DNA from: CAJXVA01 sp963761755
Lineage (GTDB): Bacteria; Myxococcota_A; Polyangia; Nannocystales; Nannocystaceae
Reading direction: 5' to 3'
Assembly (NCBI GenBank): GCA_963761755.1
Contig: CAVXIC010000039.1
Span: 992,001-1,056,000 of the forward strand
DNA length: 64,000 bases
Position 1 is the first letter of the stretch. Each line of letters begins with the position of its first letter. Below are positions 1-7,876 of the stretch, one piece after another. The position numbers were made by a program, and so were the translations under genes. The notes under the pieces are model-generated. The model saw nothing but the letters and a program-made list of their open reading frames with translations, did no database searches and had not been told where the DNA came from.

Positions 1-432
1 TCGGCGAAGGTCGCCGAGATGGAGTACCTCGGCGGCAACGACGATGGCCCGGGCCAGATCCAGGTCAAGGGCAACATCCAGTTTCGCATCGCGCCGCCGA
101 TGGAGGCCGACCCCTGCCGCCCGGACGCTCCTGGATGGGAGACGATCTGGGAGCGCGGCGGCGACGGCATGAGCCTGCCGGTCCTGTGGATCAACAACAA
201 CGACGACGGCTCGACCATCTACGACCACGAGGTCGACCCGCTCAAGAACAACCAGCTGTGCATTCGCGGAAGCCTGCGTGAGGACGACGACTGCTTCTTG
301 TGCGACGACGACACCTTCGGCGAGAAGACCTACGGCCCCGTGAGTTTGGAGAACGGATGGGCTGGTGACCACTATCTCGAGTTCTCCGAACAAGGAACCG
401 TCGGCGTGACCGTCCGCGTCAGCCTCGACTGA
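1..432 (+). CDS. hypothetical protein, 5'-truncated by window edge
   Basis: The frame is open from the first base, so the N-terminus lies outside the window; about 143 residues remain. An internal Met occurs at base 19 but nothing marks it as the true start. The visible part is acidic, rich in Asp, Gly and Asn, with four Cys, including a C-x2-C pair in an Asp-rich stretch (CFLCDDD), and ends in a beta-rich segment (GTVGVTVRVSLD). This composition is typical of a secreted or outer-membrane beta protein, but I do not recognise the family. It lies 29 bases upstream of a lipoprotein gene on the same strand and is probably co-transcribed with it. Confidence 0.6.
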   Translation, partial: SAKVAEMEYLGGNDDGPGQIQVKGNIQFRIAPPMEADPCRPDAPGWETIWERGGDGMSLPVLWINNNDDGSTIYDHEVDPLKNNQLCIRGSLREDDDCFLCDDDTFGEKTYGPVSLENGWAGDHYLEFSEQGTVGVTVRVSLD

Positions 433-461
433 GTTTCCCTCCCCACGCAACGGATACGACG

Positions 462-1733
462 ATGACCCGCATCAAACTCCACAACGCCATCGCGCCCTCC
501 ACCGCACTCATCCTCGGCCTCGCCCTGTCGCTCGCCGGCTGTGACGACCAGGGCTCGGCCCGCTCCCCGACCACCGGAGCCCTGCCCCCGTCCGACGACG
601 GCGGCAGCACGACCGATGCGCCCGAACCCGAGCCCGGGTCGACCGGCGACATCGACGAGACGACCGGAGGCGAGACGCCAGCCGACCACGACGAGCTCGA
701 CGCCTTCATCCTCGGACTGGGCAAGCTCAACATCGATCCGGTCGCCTCCAAGCACCAGATCGCCTGCGACCCCAACGCGATGGAATGCCTCTCCCCGTGG
801 ACGCAGGGCGAACTGACCTGCAATCAGGTCTACTTCTCCGAGACCGCGCACCTGGATTCGTTCATCGCCATTGTCCCCGACTCGCCAGCGCTGTGGCCCG
901 GGGCCCTGCTTCGCGCGGGGGAGATGGTCGGCGGCGTGCTCTCGCCCATCGGGCTGGAGCGATCGGCTGGCACGTTCAGCCTCTCGCTCGAGAACCTCAA
1001 CGCCTCCCCGAAGGCCACGATGGAGTCGCCGAGCCTCTCCGAGTTCCGCGATCTGCGAGCCGCGATGTTGCAAGAGGGCACCAACGGCAACACCGCTGCG
1101 CAGATCAGCTACGAGATCCACAAGGTCTTCAGCAAGTCTCAGTTCGCGCTGCAGATCGGTGCCGACGTCAACTGGTCGGGCATCATCGACGTCGACGCGA
1201 TGTACGACTTCGAAGAGGGCGAGTTCGCGAACAAGTACCTGATCGACTTCACGCAGACCTACTACACCGCCGACCTCGACACCCCTGCGCGTCCTTCCGA
1301 CCTCTTCGGTGAGTTCGTGGACGTGCAGGACGCTCAGCTCTACATGGGCGTGGGCGATCCGCCGATGTACATGCAGTCGGTCAGCTACGGCCGCCGGGTG
1401 CTGTTCGCCATCGAGAGCAACGACACGCTCGAGATCATGGTTGCGGCCATCGACGCGGCCTTCGGCGACGGCATCGCGGGGGTCGAAGTCGACGCCGAGT
1501 CGCAGGACGTCATCAACGCCGCCAAGATCACCGCGACCGTGATCGGTGGCAACGCCGAGGACGCGGTCCAGACCATCCTCGGGCCCGAGCAGATGATCCA
1601 GTACATCCTCGAGGGCGGGAACTACTCCGCCGAGTCGCCCGGCGTCCCGATCGCGTACAAGGCGGCGTACCTGGACAACTCGCCCGCTCGCCTGTCGCTC
1701 ACCGCGATCTATCCCGAGATCCAGTGCGAGTAG
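462..1733 (+). CDS. putative lipoprotein of unknown function
   Basis: 423 residues. The N-terminus is a lipoprotein signal peptide with a hydrophobic run ending in the lipobox LAGC, so the mature protein should be lipid-anchored in the envelope. A Ser/Thr/Pro/Gly/Asp-rich linker follows (about residues 28-75), then a globular region with no motif I can name. The body resembles a substrate-binding or structural domain more than an enzyme; no catalytic signature is visible. The ATG at 462 is favoured because the signal peptide begins there. It follows an unknown gene by 29 bases and is closed by a strong intrinsic terminator at 1759-1798, so the pair looks like the end of an operon. Confidence 0.75.
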   Translation: MTRIKLHNAIAPSTALILGLALSLAGCDDQGSARSPTTGALPPSDDGGSTTDAPEPEPGSTGDIDETTGGETPADHDELDAFILGLGKLNIDPVASKHQIACDPNAMECLSPWTQGELTCNQVYFSETAHLDSFIAIVPDSPALWPGALLRAGEMVGGVLSPIGLERSAGTFSLSLENLNASPKATMESPSLSEFRDLRAAMLQEGTNGNTAAQISYEIHKVFSKSQFALQIGADVNWSGIIDVDAMYDFEEGEFANKYLIDFTQTYYTADLDTPARPSDLFGEFVDVQDAQLYMGVGDPPMYMQSVSYGRRVLFAIESNDTLEIMVAAIDAAFGDGIAGVEVDAESQDVINAAKITATVIGGNAEDAVQTILGPEQMIQYILEGGNYSAESPGVPIAYKAAYLDNSPARLSLTAIYPEIQCE

Positions 1734-1758
1734 CGTCTCCGCAGAGCGCCTGAAGAGC

Positions 1759-1798
1759 CGCCCGGCCAGCCATCCGCTGGGCCGGGCGTTTTTTTTTT
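1759..1798 (+). terminator. intrinsic terminator
   Basis: A GC-rich stem (CGCCCGGCC pairing with GGCCGGGCG, extended by AGC/GCT across one bulged base) is followed directly by ten T residues at 1789-1798. It is the clearest rho-independent terminator in the window and ends the transcript of the lipoprotein gene 462-1733. Confidence 0.9.
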
Positions 1799-1847
1799 CG
1801 CGCGACCTCATGATCGGCGGGGGGTATCCGGACACAATCTAGATGAG

Positions 1848-2552
1848 ATGAATCGCTGGCTTATCGCACCCGTCCTCTGCGCCCTCACCGTGCCCTCGGC
1901 AGCCTGGGCCCAGCCCACCTCGCCTCCAGCGGCCACCGAGCCCGCGCCGGAGGCCGTTGCCGCGCCCGAGGCGACGCAGGCGCAGCCCGCCGCGACCCAG
2001 CCAGCGCAACCGAGCACCCAGGAGGCTGGCGCCGACGCTCCGGCCCCCGAGGTCGCGGCCCCACCCCCGCCGCTGGTCGCCTCCGACCCCGTCCCCGCGC
2101 CGGCCTCGCCCGCCGCGGTCGCTCCGCCTCCGCCCAAACCGACCGGCCCGGTGCTCAACAAACACGCCGAGCCCCTGCTCGCCGCGGGCCTGGGCGGCTT
2201 TGCCGGCCTGTACTTGCTCACCGCCTACGCCGGCGCCGCGACCATCGACAAGGCTCGGGACATCCGCAAGCGCGACGACGGCCCCGGCGGCGACAACGGC
2301 AACATGACCCTCAACCGCGGGCGAGCCCTGCTCATCCCCGGCGTCGGACCCTTCATCGCGACCCGCTTCACCAACTCGGCCCGTCGCCAGTACTGGCAGG
2401 TCGTCAACGGCAGCTTGCAGATCGGGACCATGGCCATGGCCATCATCGGCAGCCGCATGTACACCAAGCACCGACGCGCCAAGCGGCGCGCTCAGTTCGC
2501 CGCGGCCGCCAGCCCCGAGGGCGCGCAGGTCGGCATGAGCATGCAGTTCTAG
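1848..2552 (+). CDS. Ala/Pro-rich exported membrane protein, unknown
   Basis: 234 residues: a signal peptide (cleavage near AWA-QP), a long Ala/Pro/Glu linker (about residues 23-100), then a C-terminal domain with two hydrophobic stretches around residues 107-127 and 180-200. The overall plan, signal plus proline-rich linker plus a small membrane domain, is common for envelope proteins of myxobacteria, but the domain is not one I recognise. A CACAAT hexamer ends 9 bases before the ATG and may be its -10 element. The stop codon overlaps the stop of the convergent murF by a few bases. Confidence 0.65.
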   Translation: MNRWLIAPVLCALTVPSAAWAQPTSPPAATEPAPEAVAAPEATQAQPAATQPAQPSTQEAGADAPAPEVAAPPPPLVASDPVPAPASPAAVAPPPPKPTGPVLNKHAEPLLAAGLGGFAGLYLLTAYAGAATIDKARDIRKRDDGPGGDNGNMTLNRGRALLIPGVGPFIATRFTNSARRQYWQVVNGSLQIGTMAMAIIGSRMYTKHRRAKRRAQFAAAASPEGAQVGMSMQF

Positions 2553-3946
2553 AGCGCATCGAGCACGCGCTCGAGCCGGGTCCCGCGGCTGCCCTTGAGC
2601 AGTGCGGCGCCCGGAGCCTTGCCGAGCAGCAGCGCCCGCAGGGCTTCAGCGAGCGCGTCGATCGCCTCGAAGTGTTCCGCGTGGATCCCGGCCTCGCGGG
2701 CGGCCGCCACCGCGTGGGCGCTGCGCGGGCCGAACCCCAACAGCGCATCGAGGCCCAAGGAGGCCGCCAGCGCGCCCGCCTCGGCGTGAAGCTGATCCTC
2801 GGTGGGGCCCAGCTCCAGCATGTCTCCAATCACCGCCACCCGAGGCCCTTCGCAGGCGAAGCGGGCCAAGCTTCGCAGCGCGACCTCCACCGAGCCGGGG
2901 TTGGCGTTGTAGCAGTCGGCGATGAGCAGATGCTCGCCCCACGCGATGGCGCGGCCGCGGTCCCCAACCGGACGGACGCTCCGCAAGGCCTCGGCCATCG
3001 CCTCCGGCGCGAGTCCCAGCCGGTGCCCGACGGCCAGGGTGGCCGCAGCGTTGCGGGCGTTGTGGGCCCCGAACAGCGGCAGGTCGAGCTCCACCGGGGC
3101 GTGTGGCCCGACGCGCACCCGAGCGCGGGTTCGGGCCCCGACGACGACCTCCAGAATCTGGACGTCGCAGTCCTGCGTCTCGCCGAAGGTCAGCACGTCG
3201 ACCGATGCCCCCTCCAGATGCGGACGCAGCAGCGGCTCGTCTGCGGGGACCACCACGCATCCGCCGGGGCGGATCCGGACGACCGGCTCGGCCTCCGCGG
3301 CGGCGATCGCCTCGATGGACTTCATGAACTCGAGGTGCTCCAACGCGACCGAGGTGATCACGTGCACCGCAGGCTGCGCGATTGCTGCGAGCGCATCATT
3401 CTCCCCCGGCGCGCTCATCCCGAGCTCGATGACCATCGCGTCGGGCTCGTGCGGCTCACCGAGCACCGTCAGGGGGACGCCCAGATGGTTGTTGAGGTTG
3501 CCGGGCGTGCACAAGACCGCGTCGTAGGCCGCACCCAACGCAGCGGCCACCATCGCCCGCGTCGTGGTCTTTCCGTTGCTGCCGGAGATGGTGACCACCG
3601 GACCGTCGAACCCAGCGCAGCGGGCCGTCGCCAGCCGGGTGAACGCGGCCTGCGTGTTCTCTACGGCGATCACCGTGAACGAGCCCTGGGGCGGCTCGCG
3701 GCCCGCTTCGATCAGCGTCGCCGCCGCTCCCCCGCGGGCGGCCGCCTCGATGAAGTCGTGGCCGTCTCGGGCCGCGACGATCGGTACGAACAGGCCTCCG
3801 GCGATCGGCTGACGGGAGTCGATGAAGGCACCCGCGATGGCTCCGGAGCCGGCGCGAATCAGGGTTCCGCCAGCGTCGCGCGCCAGCGCCTCGGGAGTCC
3901 ACCGCACCCTGTGCCGATACCAGGAACCGGGACCGGCGCCAAACAT
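2549..3946 (-). CDS. murF: UDP-N-acetylmuramoyl-tripeptide--D-alanyl-D-alanine ligase
   Basis: MurF adds the D-Ala-D-Ala dipeptide to UDP-MurNAc-tripeptide, the last cytoplasmic step of muropeptide synthesis. The Mur ligase plan is complete: an N-terminal nucleotide-binding domain with F-DSR (AFIDSRQ), the ATP P-loop GSNGKTTT, the central-domain run ELGMSAPGE, and the C-terminal domain with DCYNANPGS and GDMLELG. The start is uncertain: the frame opens at a GTG at 3976, the ATG at 3946 has GGAG nine bases upstream, and family alignment suggests a GTG at 3907 (VRWTPEAL). It points away from mraY-murD-ftsW, although murF normally lies directly upstream of mraY on the same strand, so a local inversion is likely. 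Confidence 0.93.
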   Translation of the reverse strand: MFGAGPGSWYRHRVRWTPEALARDAGGTLIRAGSGAIAGAFIDSRQPIAGGLFVPIVAARDGHDFIEAAARGGAAATLIEAGREPPQGSFTVIAVENTQAAFTRLATARCAGFDGPVVTISGSNGKTTTRAMVAAALGAAYDAVLCTPGNLNNHLGVPLTVLGEPHEPDAMVIELGMSAPGENDALAAIAQPAVHVITSVALEHLEFMKSIEAIAAAEAEPVVRIRPGGCVVVPADEPLLRPHLEGASVDVLTFGETQDCDVQILEVVVGARTRARVRVGPHAPVELDLPLFGAHNARNAAATLAVGHRLGLAPEAMAEALRSVRPVGDRGRAIAWGEHLLIADCYNANPGSVEVALRSLARFACEGPRVAVIGDMLELGPTEDQLHAEAGALAASLGLDALLGFGPRSAHAVAAAREAGIHAEHFEAIDALAEALRALLLGKAPGAALLKGSRGTRLERVLDAL

Positions 3947-4034
3947 CCGGGTTTGCTCCGAGAGAACGCCACGCACTTACATCGCCCCCTGCGGCGCCGT
4001 TGCGGCCGCATGCTACGGTTGAGCGGGCTCATCG

Positions 4035-4544
4035 ATGACAGTTCGAGATACGTTGTTGTTGGACCAGGGGTACCAACCCCTTCGTGTGATCCCCTGGCAG
4101 CGTGCCCTGTGCATGCAGTTTCTCGGCAAGGTCGAGGTCGTATCGACCCACGACTGGAAGGCTCGGACCGTTACGCGAGACTTCGAGGTTCCGGCGGTGG
4201 TGCGCCTGCTTCGCTCGGTCAAGGTCCGCCCGATGTACGTCCGCTTCTCCCGCGAGAACGTGTACCTACGAGACGGGTACCTCTGCCAGTACTGCAACGT
4301 GCAGTTCAGGCACACAGACCTGACCTTGGACCACGTCGTCCCGCGCTGTCTCGGGGGTCGGACGACGTGGAAGAACATCGTGGCCTGCTGCGTCGCGTGC
4401 AACCGGCGCAAGGGGAGCAAGTCGCCCGAGGAAGCCGGCATGCCCCTGCGCGTCGCGCCCAGTCGCCCTCGCTGGCTCGCACCGCGGGTGTTCCAGCAGG
4501 GCCAAAACTCGCTTCCGGACCTCTGGCGGGACTGGCTGCACTGA
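4035..4544 (+). CDS. HNH family endonuclease
   Basis: 169 residues. The C-terminal half is an HNH zinc-finger nuclease: CQYC at residues 84-87, LTLDHVVPR with the catalytic Asp-His at 99-100, an Asn in TWKN, and CVAC followed by N123. The two C-x2-C pairs would hold a structural zinc. The N-terminal part (LLLDQGYQPLRVIPWQRA) matches the stand-alone chromosomal HNH proteins that occur in many bacteria and are usually not linked to restriction. A TACGGT hexamer lies 15 bases before the ATG. It sits between murF and mraY and has no methylase partner, so a restriction role is unlikely; the natural substrate is unknown. Confidence 0.88.
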   Translation: MTVRDTLLLDQGYQPLRVIPWQRALCMQFLGKVEVVSTHDWKARTVTRDFEVPAVVRLLRSVKVRPMYVRFSRENVYLRDGYLCQYCNVQFRHTDLTLDHVVPRCLGGRTTWKNIVACCVACNRRKGSKSPEEAGMPLRVAPSRPRWLAPRVFQQGQNSLPDLWRDWLH

Positions 4545-4739
4545 GGTCACACCCGCTGGCGCGTCGAGCGCGCGATCGACGAGGTCCGCCAAAGTCCCCA
4601 TCTGGGTCTCCTACGGCTCCTGACGGTCTCCATGCCGACGCGCATGCCGGTTTTCTTGCTCTGCGGGGCCGGTTCGTGCCATCGATAGAGACAGGTTTTC
4701 AGTCCTGCGCGGACTCTCCGCCAAAGGACAGGTGCTGGG

Positions 4740-5862
4740 TTGCTCTACACGCTCCTGTATCCCCTAAGCACGAAGATTGCTGCGCTGAGCTGGCTCAACG
4801 TTCTTCGGTACACCTCGACGCGGATCATCGCGGCGACGCTGACGGCGTTGTTCTTGTCGCTGGTCCTCTACCCCTGGTTCATCCGCACGCTGCAGAAGAT
4901 CCAGCTCGGCCAGGTGGTGCGTGACGACGGTCCGCAGTCCCACCTCGCCAAGCGGGGCACGCCCACGATGGGCGGGAGCCTGATCCTCTTCACGCTGATC
5001 ATCCCGACGATCTTGTGGGCGGACATCCGCAACCCGTTCGTCCTGATGGCGACGTTGACCACGGCCGGCTACGGCGTCATCGGCTTCCTCGATGACTTCA
5101 TGAAGATCCGCAAGAAGCACTCGGGCGGGATGCCAGGAAAGGTGAAGTTCGCGCTTCAGTTCCTGATCGCCACCGCCGTGTCCTTCTACGTGTACGAGGG
5201 CAGCGAGATGATGCCGGAGAACATCCGGTACAAGCTCGCCCTTCCGCTGCTCGACTTCTACACCTCCGACCTGGCGCTGCCCAGCGATGGTCTACGTCGT
5301 GTTCGGCGTCTTCGTGATCGTCGGAGCGTCCAACGCGGTCAACCTCACCGATGGGCTCGACGGTCTCGCGATCGGGCCGGTCATCATCTCGGCCGCCACG
5401 TTCCTCATCCTGACCTACGCAGCGGGCACGCTCATCGCGGGCTTCGACATCGCCCGCTACCTGCACATCCCGCACATCCCTGGGGTGGGTGAGCTCTCGA
5501 TCTACTGCGGTGCCATGATCGGGGCCGGGATCGGCTTCCTTTGGTACAACACCTATCCGGCCAGCGTGTTCATGGGCGACGTCGGCTCGCTGCCGCTGGG
5601 CGCCGGGCTGGGCTTCTTGGCCGTCGCGACCAAGAACGAGTTCACGCTGCTGATCGTCGGCGGCATCTTCGCCCTCGAAACGGTCAGCGTCATCGTGCAG
5701 GTGCTCAGCTTCAAGCTCACCGGCAAGCGCGTGTTCAAGATGGCGCCCATCCACCACCACTTCGAGCTCAAGGGGTGGGCTGAACCAAAGGTCATCGTGC
5801 GCTTTTGGATCATCAGCTTCGCCCTCGCGCTCGTGGCACTCGCCACCCTCAAGCTGCGATGA
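4740..5862 (+). pseudogene. mraY: phospho-N-acetylmuramoyl-pentapeptide-transferase, frame broken
   Basis: MraY transfers phospho-MurNAc-pentapeptide to undecaprenyl phosphate to form lipid I in the inner membrane. The gene is split. From a TTG at 4740 the first frame reads KRGTPTMGG, FLDDFMK and KKHSGGMPGK, then after about residue 181 becomes Arg-rich nonsense (it stops at 5492). The second frame continues from about 5284 with FVIVGASNAVNLTDGLDGL, SVFMGDVGSLPLGA and APIHHHFELKGW to the stop at 5862. Deleting one base within CTGCCCAGCGATG (5277-5289) would restore LPAMVYVVFG and a full-length protein. Both halves are well conserved and the gene should be essential, so a sequencing or assembly error is most likely; programmed frameshifting at CCC-A is the alternative. 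murD overlaps the stop by ATGA. Confidence 0.9.
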
Positions 5863-7193
5863 CCGCTGTGTATCGGCGCGCTCTGGTCATCGGGCTCGGC
5901 GCGAGCGGCCGGGCAGCGGTTCGTCTGCTGACCGCGATGGGCGTGGAGGTTCACGCCTACGATCGACGCTCCGACCTCGAAGATGCCCCGCAGGACGTCA
6001 CGCTGTTCCTGGGCGGTGACGCCCCCGACGAGGCAGCCTTCGACGGGGTCGACCTCATGGTGCTCAGCCCCGGGGTTCCACCCGGGCCTCACCGCGAAGC
6101 CTGCGGCGCTTTCGCGCCCGACGCAGCCATTCACGGCGAGCTGAGCCTGGCGCTGGAGGTCATCGGCCCAATCCCAACGGTGCTCATCACGGGCACCAAC
6201 GGCAAGAGCACCGTCACCTCCCTCGTCGGCCACCTGCTGCGGGCCGGCGGCCAAGCGCCCTTCGTCGGAGGCAACCTCGGAGAGCCGCCCGCGGAGCTCG
6301 CTCGAGCCCTCCTGCTCGAGGAGCAGCCCCGCCCCACCTCGCTGGTCCTGGAGTGCTCGAGCTACCAGCTGGAGACCCTGCGTCCGGGCCCCACCGCGGT
6401 GGCGATGGTCCTCAACATCACCCCGGATCATCTCGATCGCTACGAGTCCGTCGAGCACTACGCGCGCACCAAGTTCGGCGTCTTCTCGAACATGGCGCCC
6501 GAGGGCCTCGCCCTGCTCGACGCCGAAGACTCGGGGACGCAGGCCCTGCGAGAGCTGGCCGGAGACAGACTCGAGCTCGTCGGCACCGACTTCGCCCAGA
6601 TCGAGGGCGAGGGACCCGGCGACGCGCTCGTGCTCGGATCCCAGAGGTACGAGCGGACGCTCCTGAGGATTCCCGGTCGGCACAACGCCAAGAACGCCCT
6701 CTTCGCGCTGGCCGCGGCTCGACACCTCGGCGTCTCCGAGGACGCCTGCCGCGAGGGCCTCCAGACCTTCGAGGGCCTGCCGCACCGCATGGTGTTCGTG
6801 CGCGAGATCGACGGCGTGAAGTACTACAACGACTCCAAGGCGACCAACGTCGCCAGCGCCATGGCCAGCCTCGGTGGGCTCCGCGAGCGCTTCGTCCTGA
6901 TTGCGGGCGGCCAGTCCAAGGGCGACGACCTCGCCCCACTGGGCGCCCTGCTGCGCGCTCACGGCCGCGGCCTGGTCGCGGTGGGCGAGAGCGCCGCGCA
7001 GTTCGAGGCGCTCGCTGGGGACCTGCCCCGCGCCCGTGCCCAGACCATGGCCGAGGCGGTCGACGCAGCCCGTCAGCTCGCCCATCGGGGGGATCTCGTC
7101 CTGCTCGCGCCTGCCTGCGCGAGTTTCGACCAGTACCGGAGCTACGCCGAGCGCGGCGAGAAGTTCACGGCCGCCGTCGAAGCGCTGCGCTAG
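5859..7193 (+). CDS. murD: UDP-N-acetylmuramoylalanine--D-glutamate ligase
   Basis: MurD adds D-Glu to UDP-MurNAc-L-Ala in the cytoplasm. 444 residues, normal for the family. Visible motifs: the N-terminal Rossmann-like GLGASGRAA, the ATP P-loop ITGTNGKSTV (110-119), the central ECSSYQLE and NITPDHLDRY, the C-terminal GLPHRM, NDSKATN and LLAPACASFDQ. The ATG at 5859 is chosen because it overlaps the mraY stop as ATGA; the upstream in-frame residues would lie inside mraY. This tight coupling implies translation downstream of mraY, which is further reason to think the mraY frame break is not real or is suppressed. Confidence 0.96.
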   Translation: MTAVYRRALVIGLGASGRAAVRLLTAMGVEVHAYDRRSDLEDAPQDVTLFLGGDAPDEAAFDGVDLMVLSPGVPPGPHREACGAFAPDAAIHGELSLALEVIGPIPTVLITGTNGKSTVTSLVGHLLRAGGQAPFVGGNLGEPPAELARALLLEEQPRPTSLVLECSSYQLETLRPGPTAVAMVLNITPDHLDRYESVEHYARTKFGVFSNMAPEGLALLDAEDSGTQALRELAGDRLELVGTDFAQIEGEGPGDALVLGSQRYERTLLRIPGRHNAKNALFALAAARHLGVSEDACREGLQTFEGLPHRMVFVREIDGVKYYNDSKATNVASAMASLGGLRERFVLIAGGQSKGDDLAPLGALLRAHGRGLVAVGESAAQFEALAGDLPRARAQTMAEAVDAARQLAHRGDLVLLAPACASFDQYRSYAERGEKFTAAVEALR

Positions 7194-7209
7194 CGCTGCC
7201 GAGTCCGGG

Positions 7210-7215
7210 TATCAT
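7210..7215 (+). promoter_or_regulatory. -10-like hexamer TATCAT, leaderless start
   Basis: TATCAT ends 7 bases before the ATG at 7223, so transcription would begin at the start codon itself. No Shine-Dalgarno sequence precedes that ATG. It would be an internal promoter of the cell-wall cluster. Confidence 0.45.
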
Positions 7216-7222
7216 CCCGCGC

Positions 7223-7807
7223 ATGTCGTCCGAAGAGGAAAAACTCTACTTCGCGCAACACGAGCAGGACCTGCGGTCCGCCGTCCGCCACGAGATGACG
7301 ATGGCCGCGCAAGCTCTGGAGAAGAAGCGCGAGATCGCCGCGAGTGCGGGCACACAGGACCTCAGCGCCGCCGAGAAGATCGAGGCGCTCGGATTCGACG
7401 AGGACTCCGCTCGGATCTTCGACCTGCTCCCGCTGGTGCACGTCGCGTGGGCGGACGGCAAGATCCAGCGCGGCGAGAGGGCTGCAATCCTCGAGGTGCT
7501 GCAAAGCCGCGGGATCGAGCGCGACAGCGATGCGTTTCACCGGATGGAGACGATGCTCGAGGAGAAGCCCTCCGATGCGTTCATGCGGCAGTCGCTCTCG
7601 GTGCTCCGCGACGTCACCGGCGGGCTCGGCGAGCGGTCTTCGAGCATCGTCGACCTGTGCATCCAGGTCGCCGCAAGCTCGGGGGGGTTCTTGGGCCTCA
7701 AGATTGGCAAGAAGATCGGCGACGACGAACGCAAGCAGATCGAAGAGATCATCGCCTCGCTCGGCCCGGATGCATCCAAGTCGTTCAGCGACGACATGGA
7801 CGGCTAG
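7223..7807 (+). CDS. TerB-like domain protein
   Basis: 194 residues, no signal peptide or membrane segment, so cytoplasmic. Residues 70-100 contain the pattern LVHVAWADGKIQRGERAAI, matching the acidic helix-turn signature (AxADGxIxxxE) of TerB/tellurite-resistance-like and DUF533-type helical domains. The helical repeat probably continues to residue 160. Such domains bind metals or act as protein-protein adaptors; tellurite resistance itself is not implied. It lies 29 bases after murD and 69 before ftsW, on the same strand, an unusual insertion in the division cluster that suggests a link to wall synthesis or only passive co-location. Confidence 0.75.
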   Translation: MSSEEEKLYFAQHEQDLRSAVRHEMTMAAQALEKKREIAASAGTQDLSAAEKIEALGFDEDSARIFDLLPLVHVAWADGKIQRGERAAILEVLQSRGIERDSDAFHRMETMLEEKPSDAFMRQSLSVLRDVTGGLGERSSSIVDLCIQVAASSGGFLGLKIGKKIGDDERKQIEEIIASLGPDASKSFSDDMDG

Positions 7808-7876
7808 CCCGTCCGTCAGGGGCTGCGATCGCCGTTTTCTTGCTGTCGTGGCCTTTTCCGTGCTCCCGTCGACCTC

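Noticed and set aside
372..1835. Long open frame on the minus strand opposite the first lipoprotein gene
   Set aside because: Arg/Val/Gly/His-rich composition is the complement of the real gene; no domain or signal sequence, and long antisense frames are expected at this GC content.
4035..4544. Restriction-modification or homing endonuclease system
   Set aside because: No methyltransferase, intron or intein nearby, and the subfamily is a common chromosomal HNH protein.
2672..4924. 750-residue open frame on the plus strand across murF and the HNH gene
   Set aside because: It crosses three recognised genes in the wrong frames and is Arg/Gly/Pro-rich throughout.
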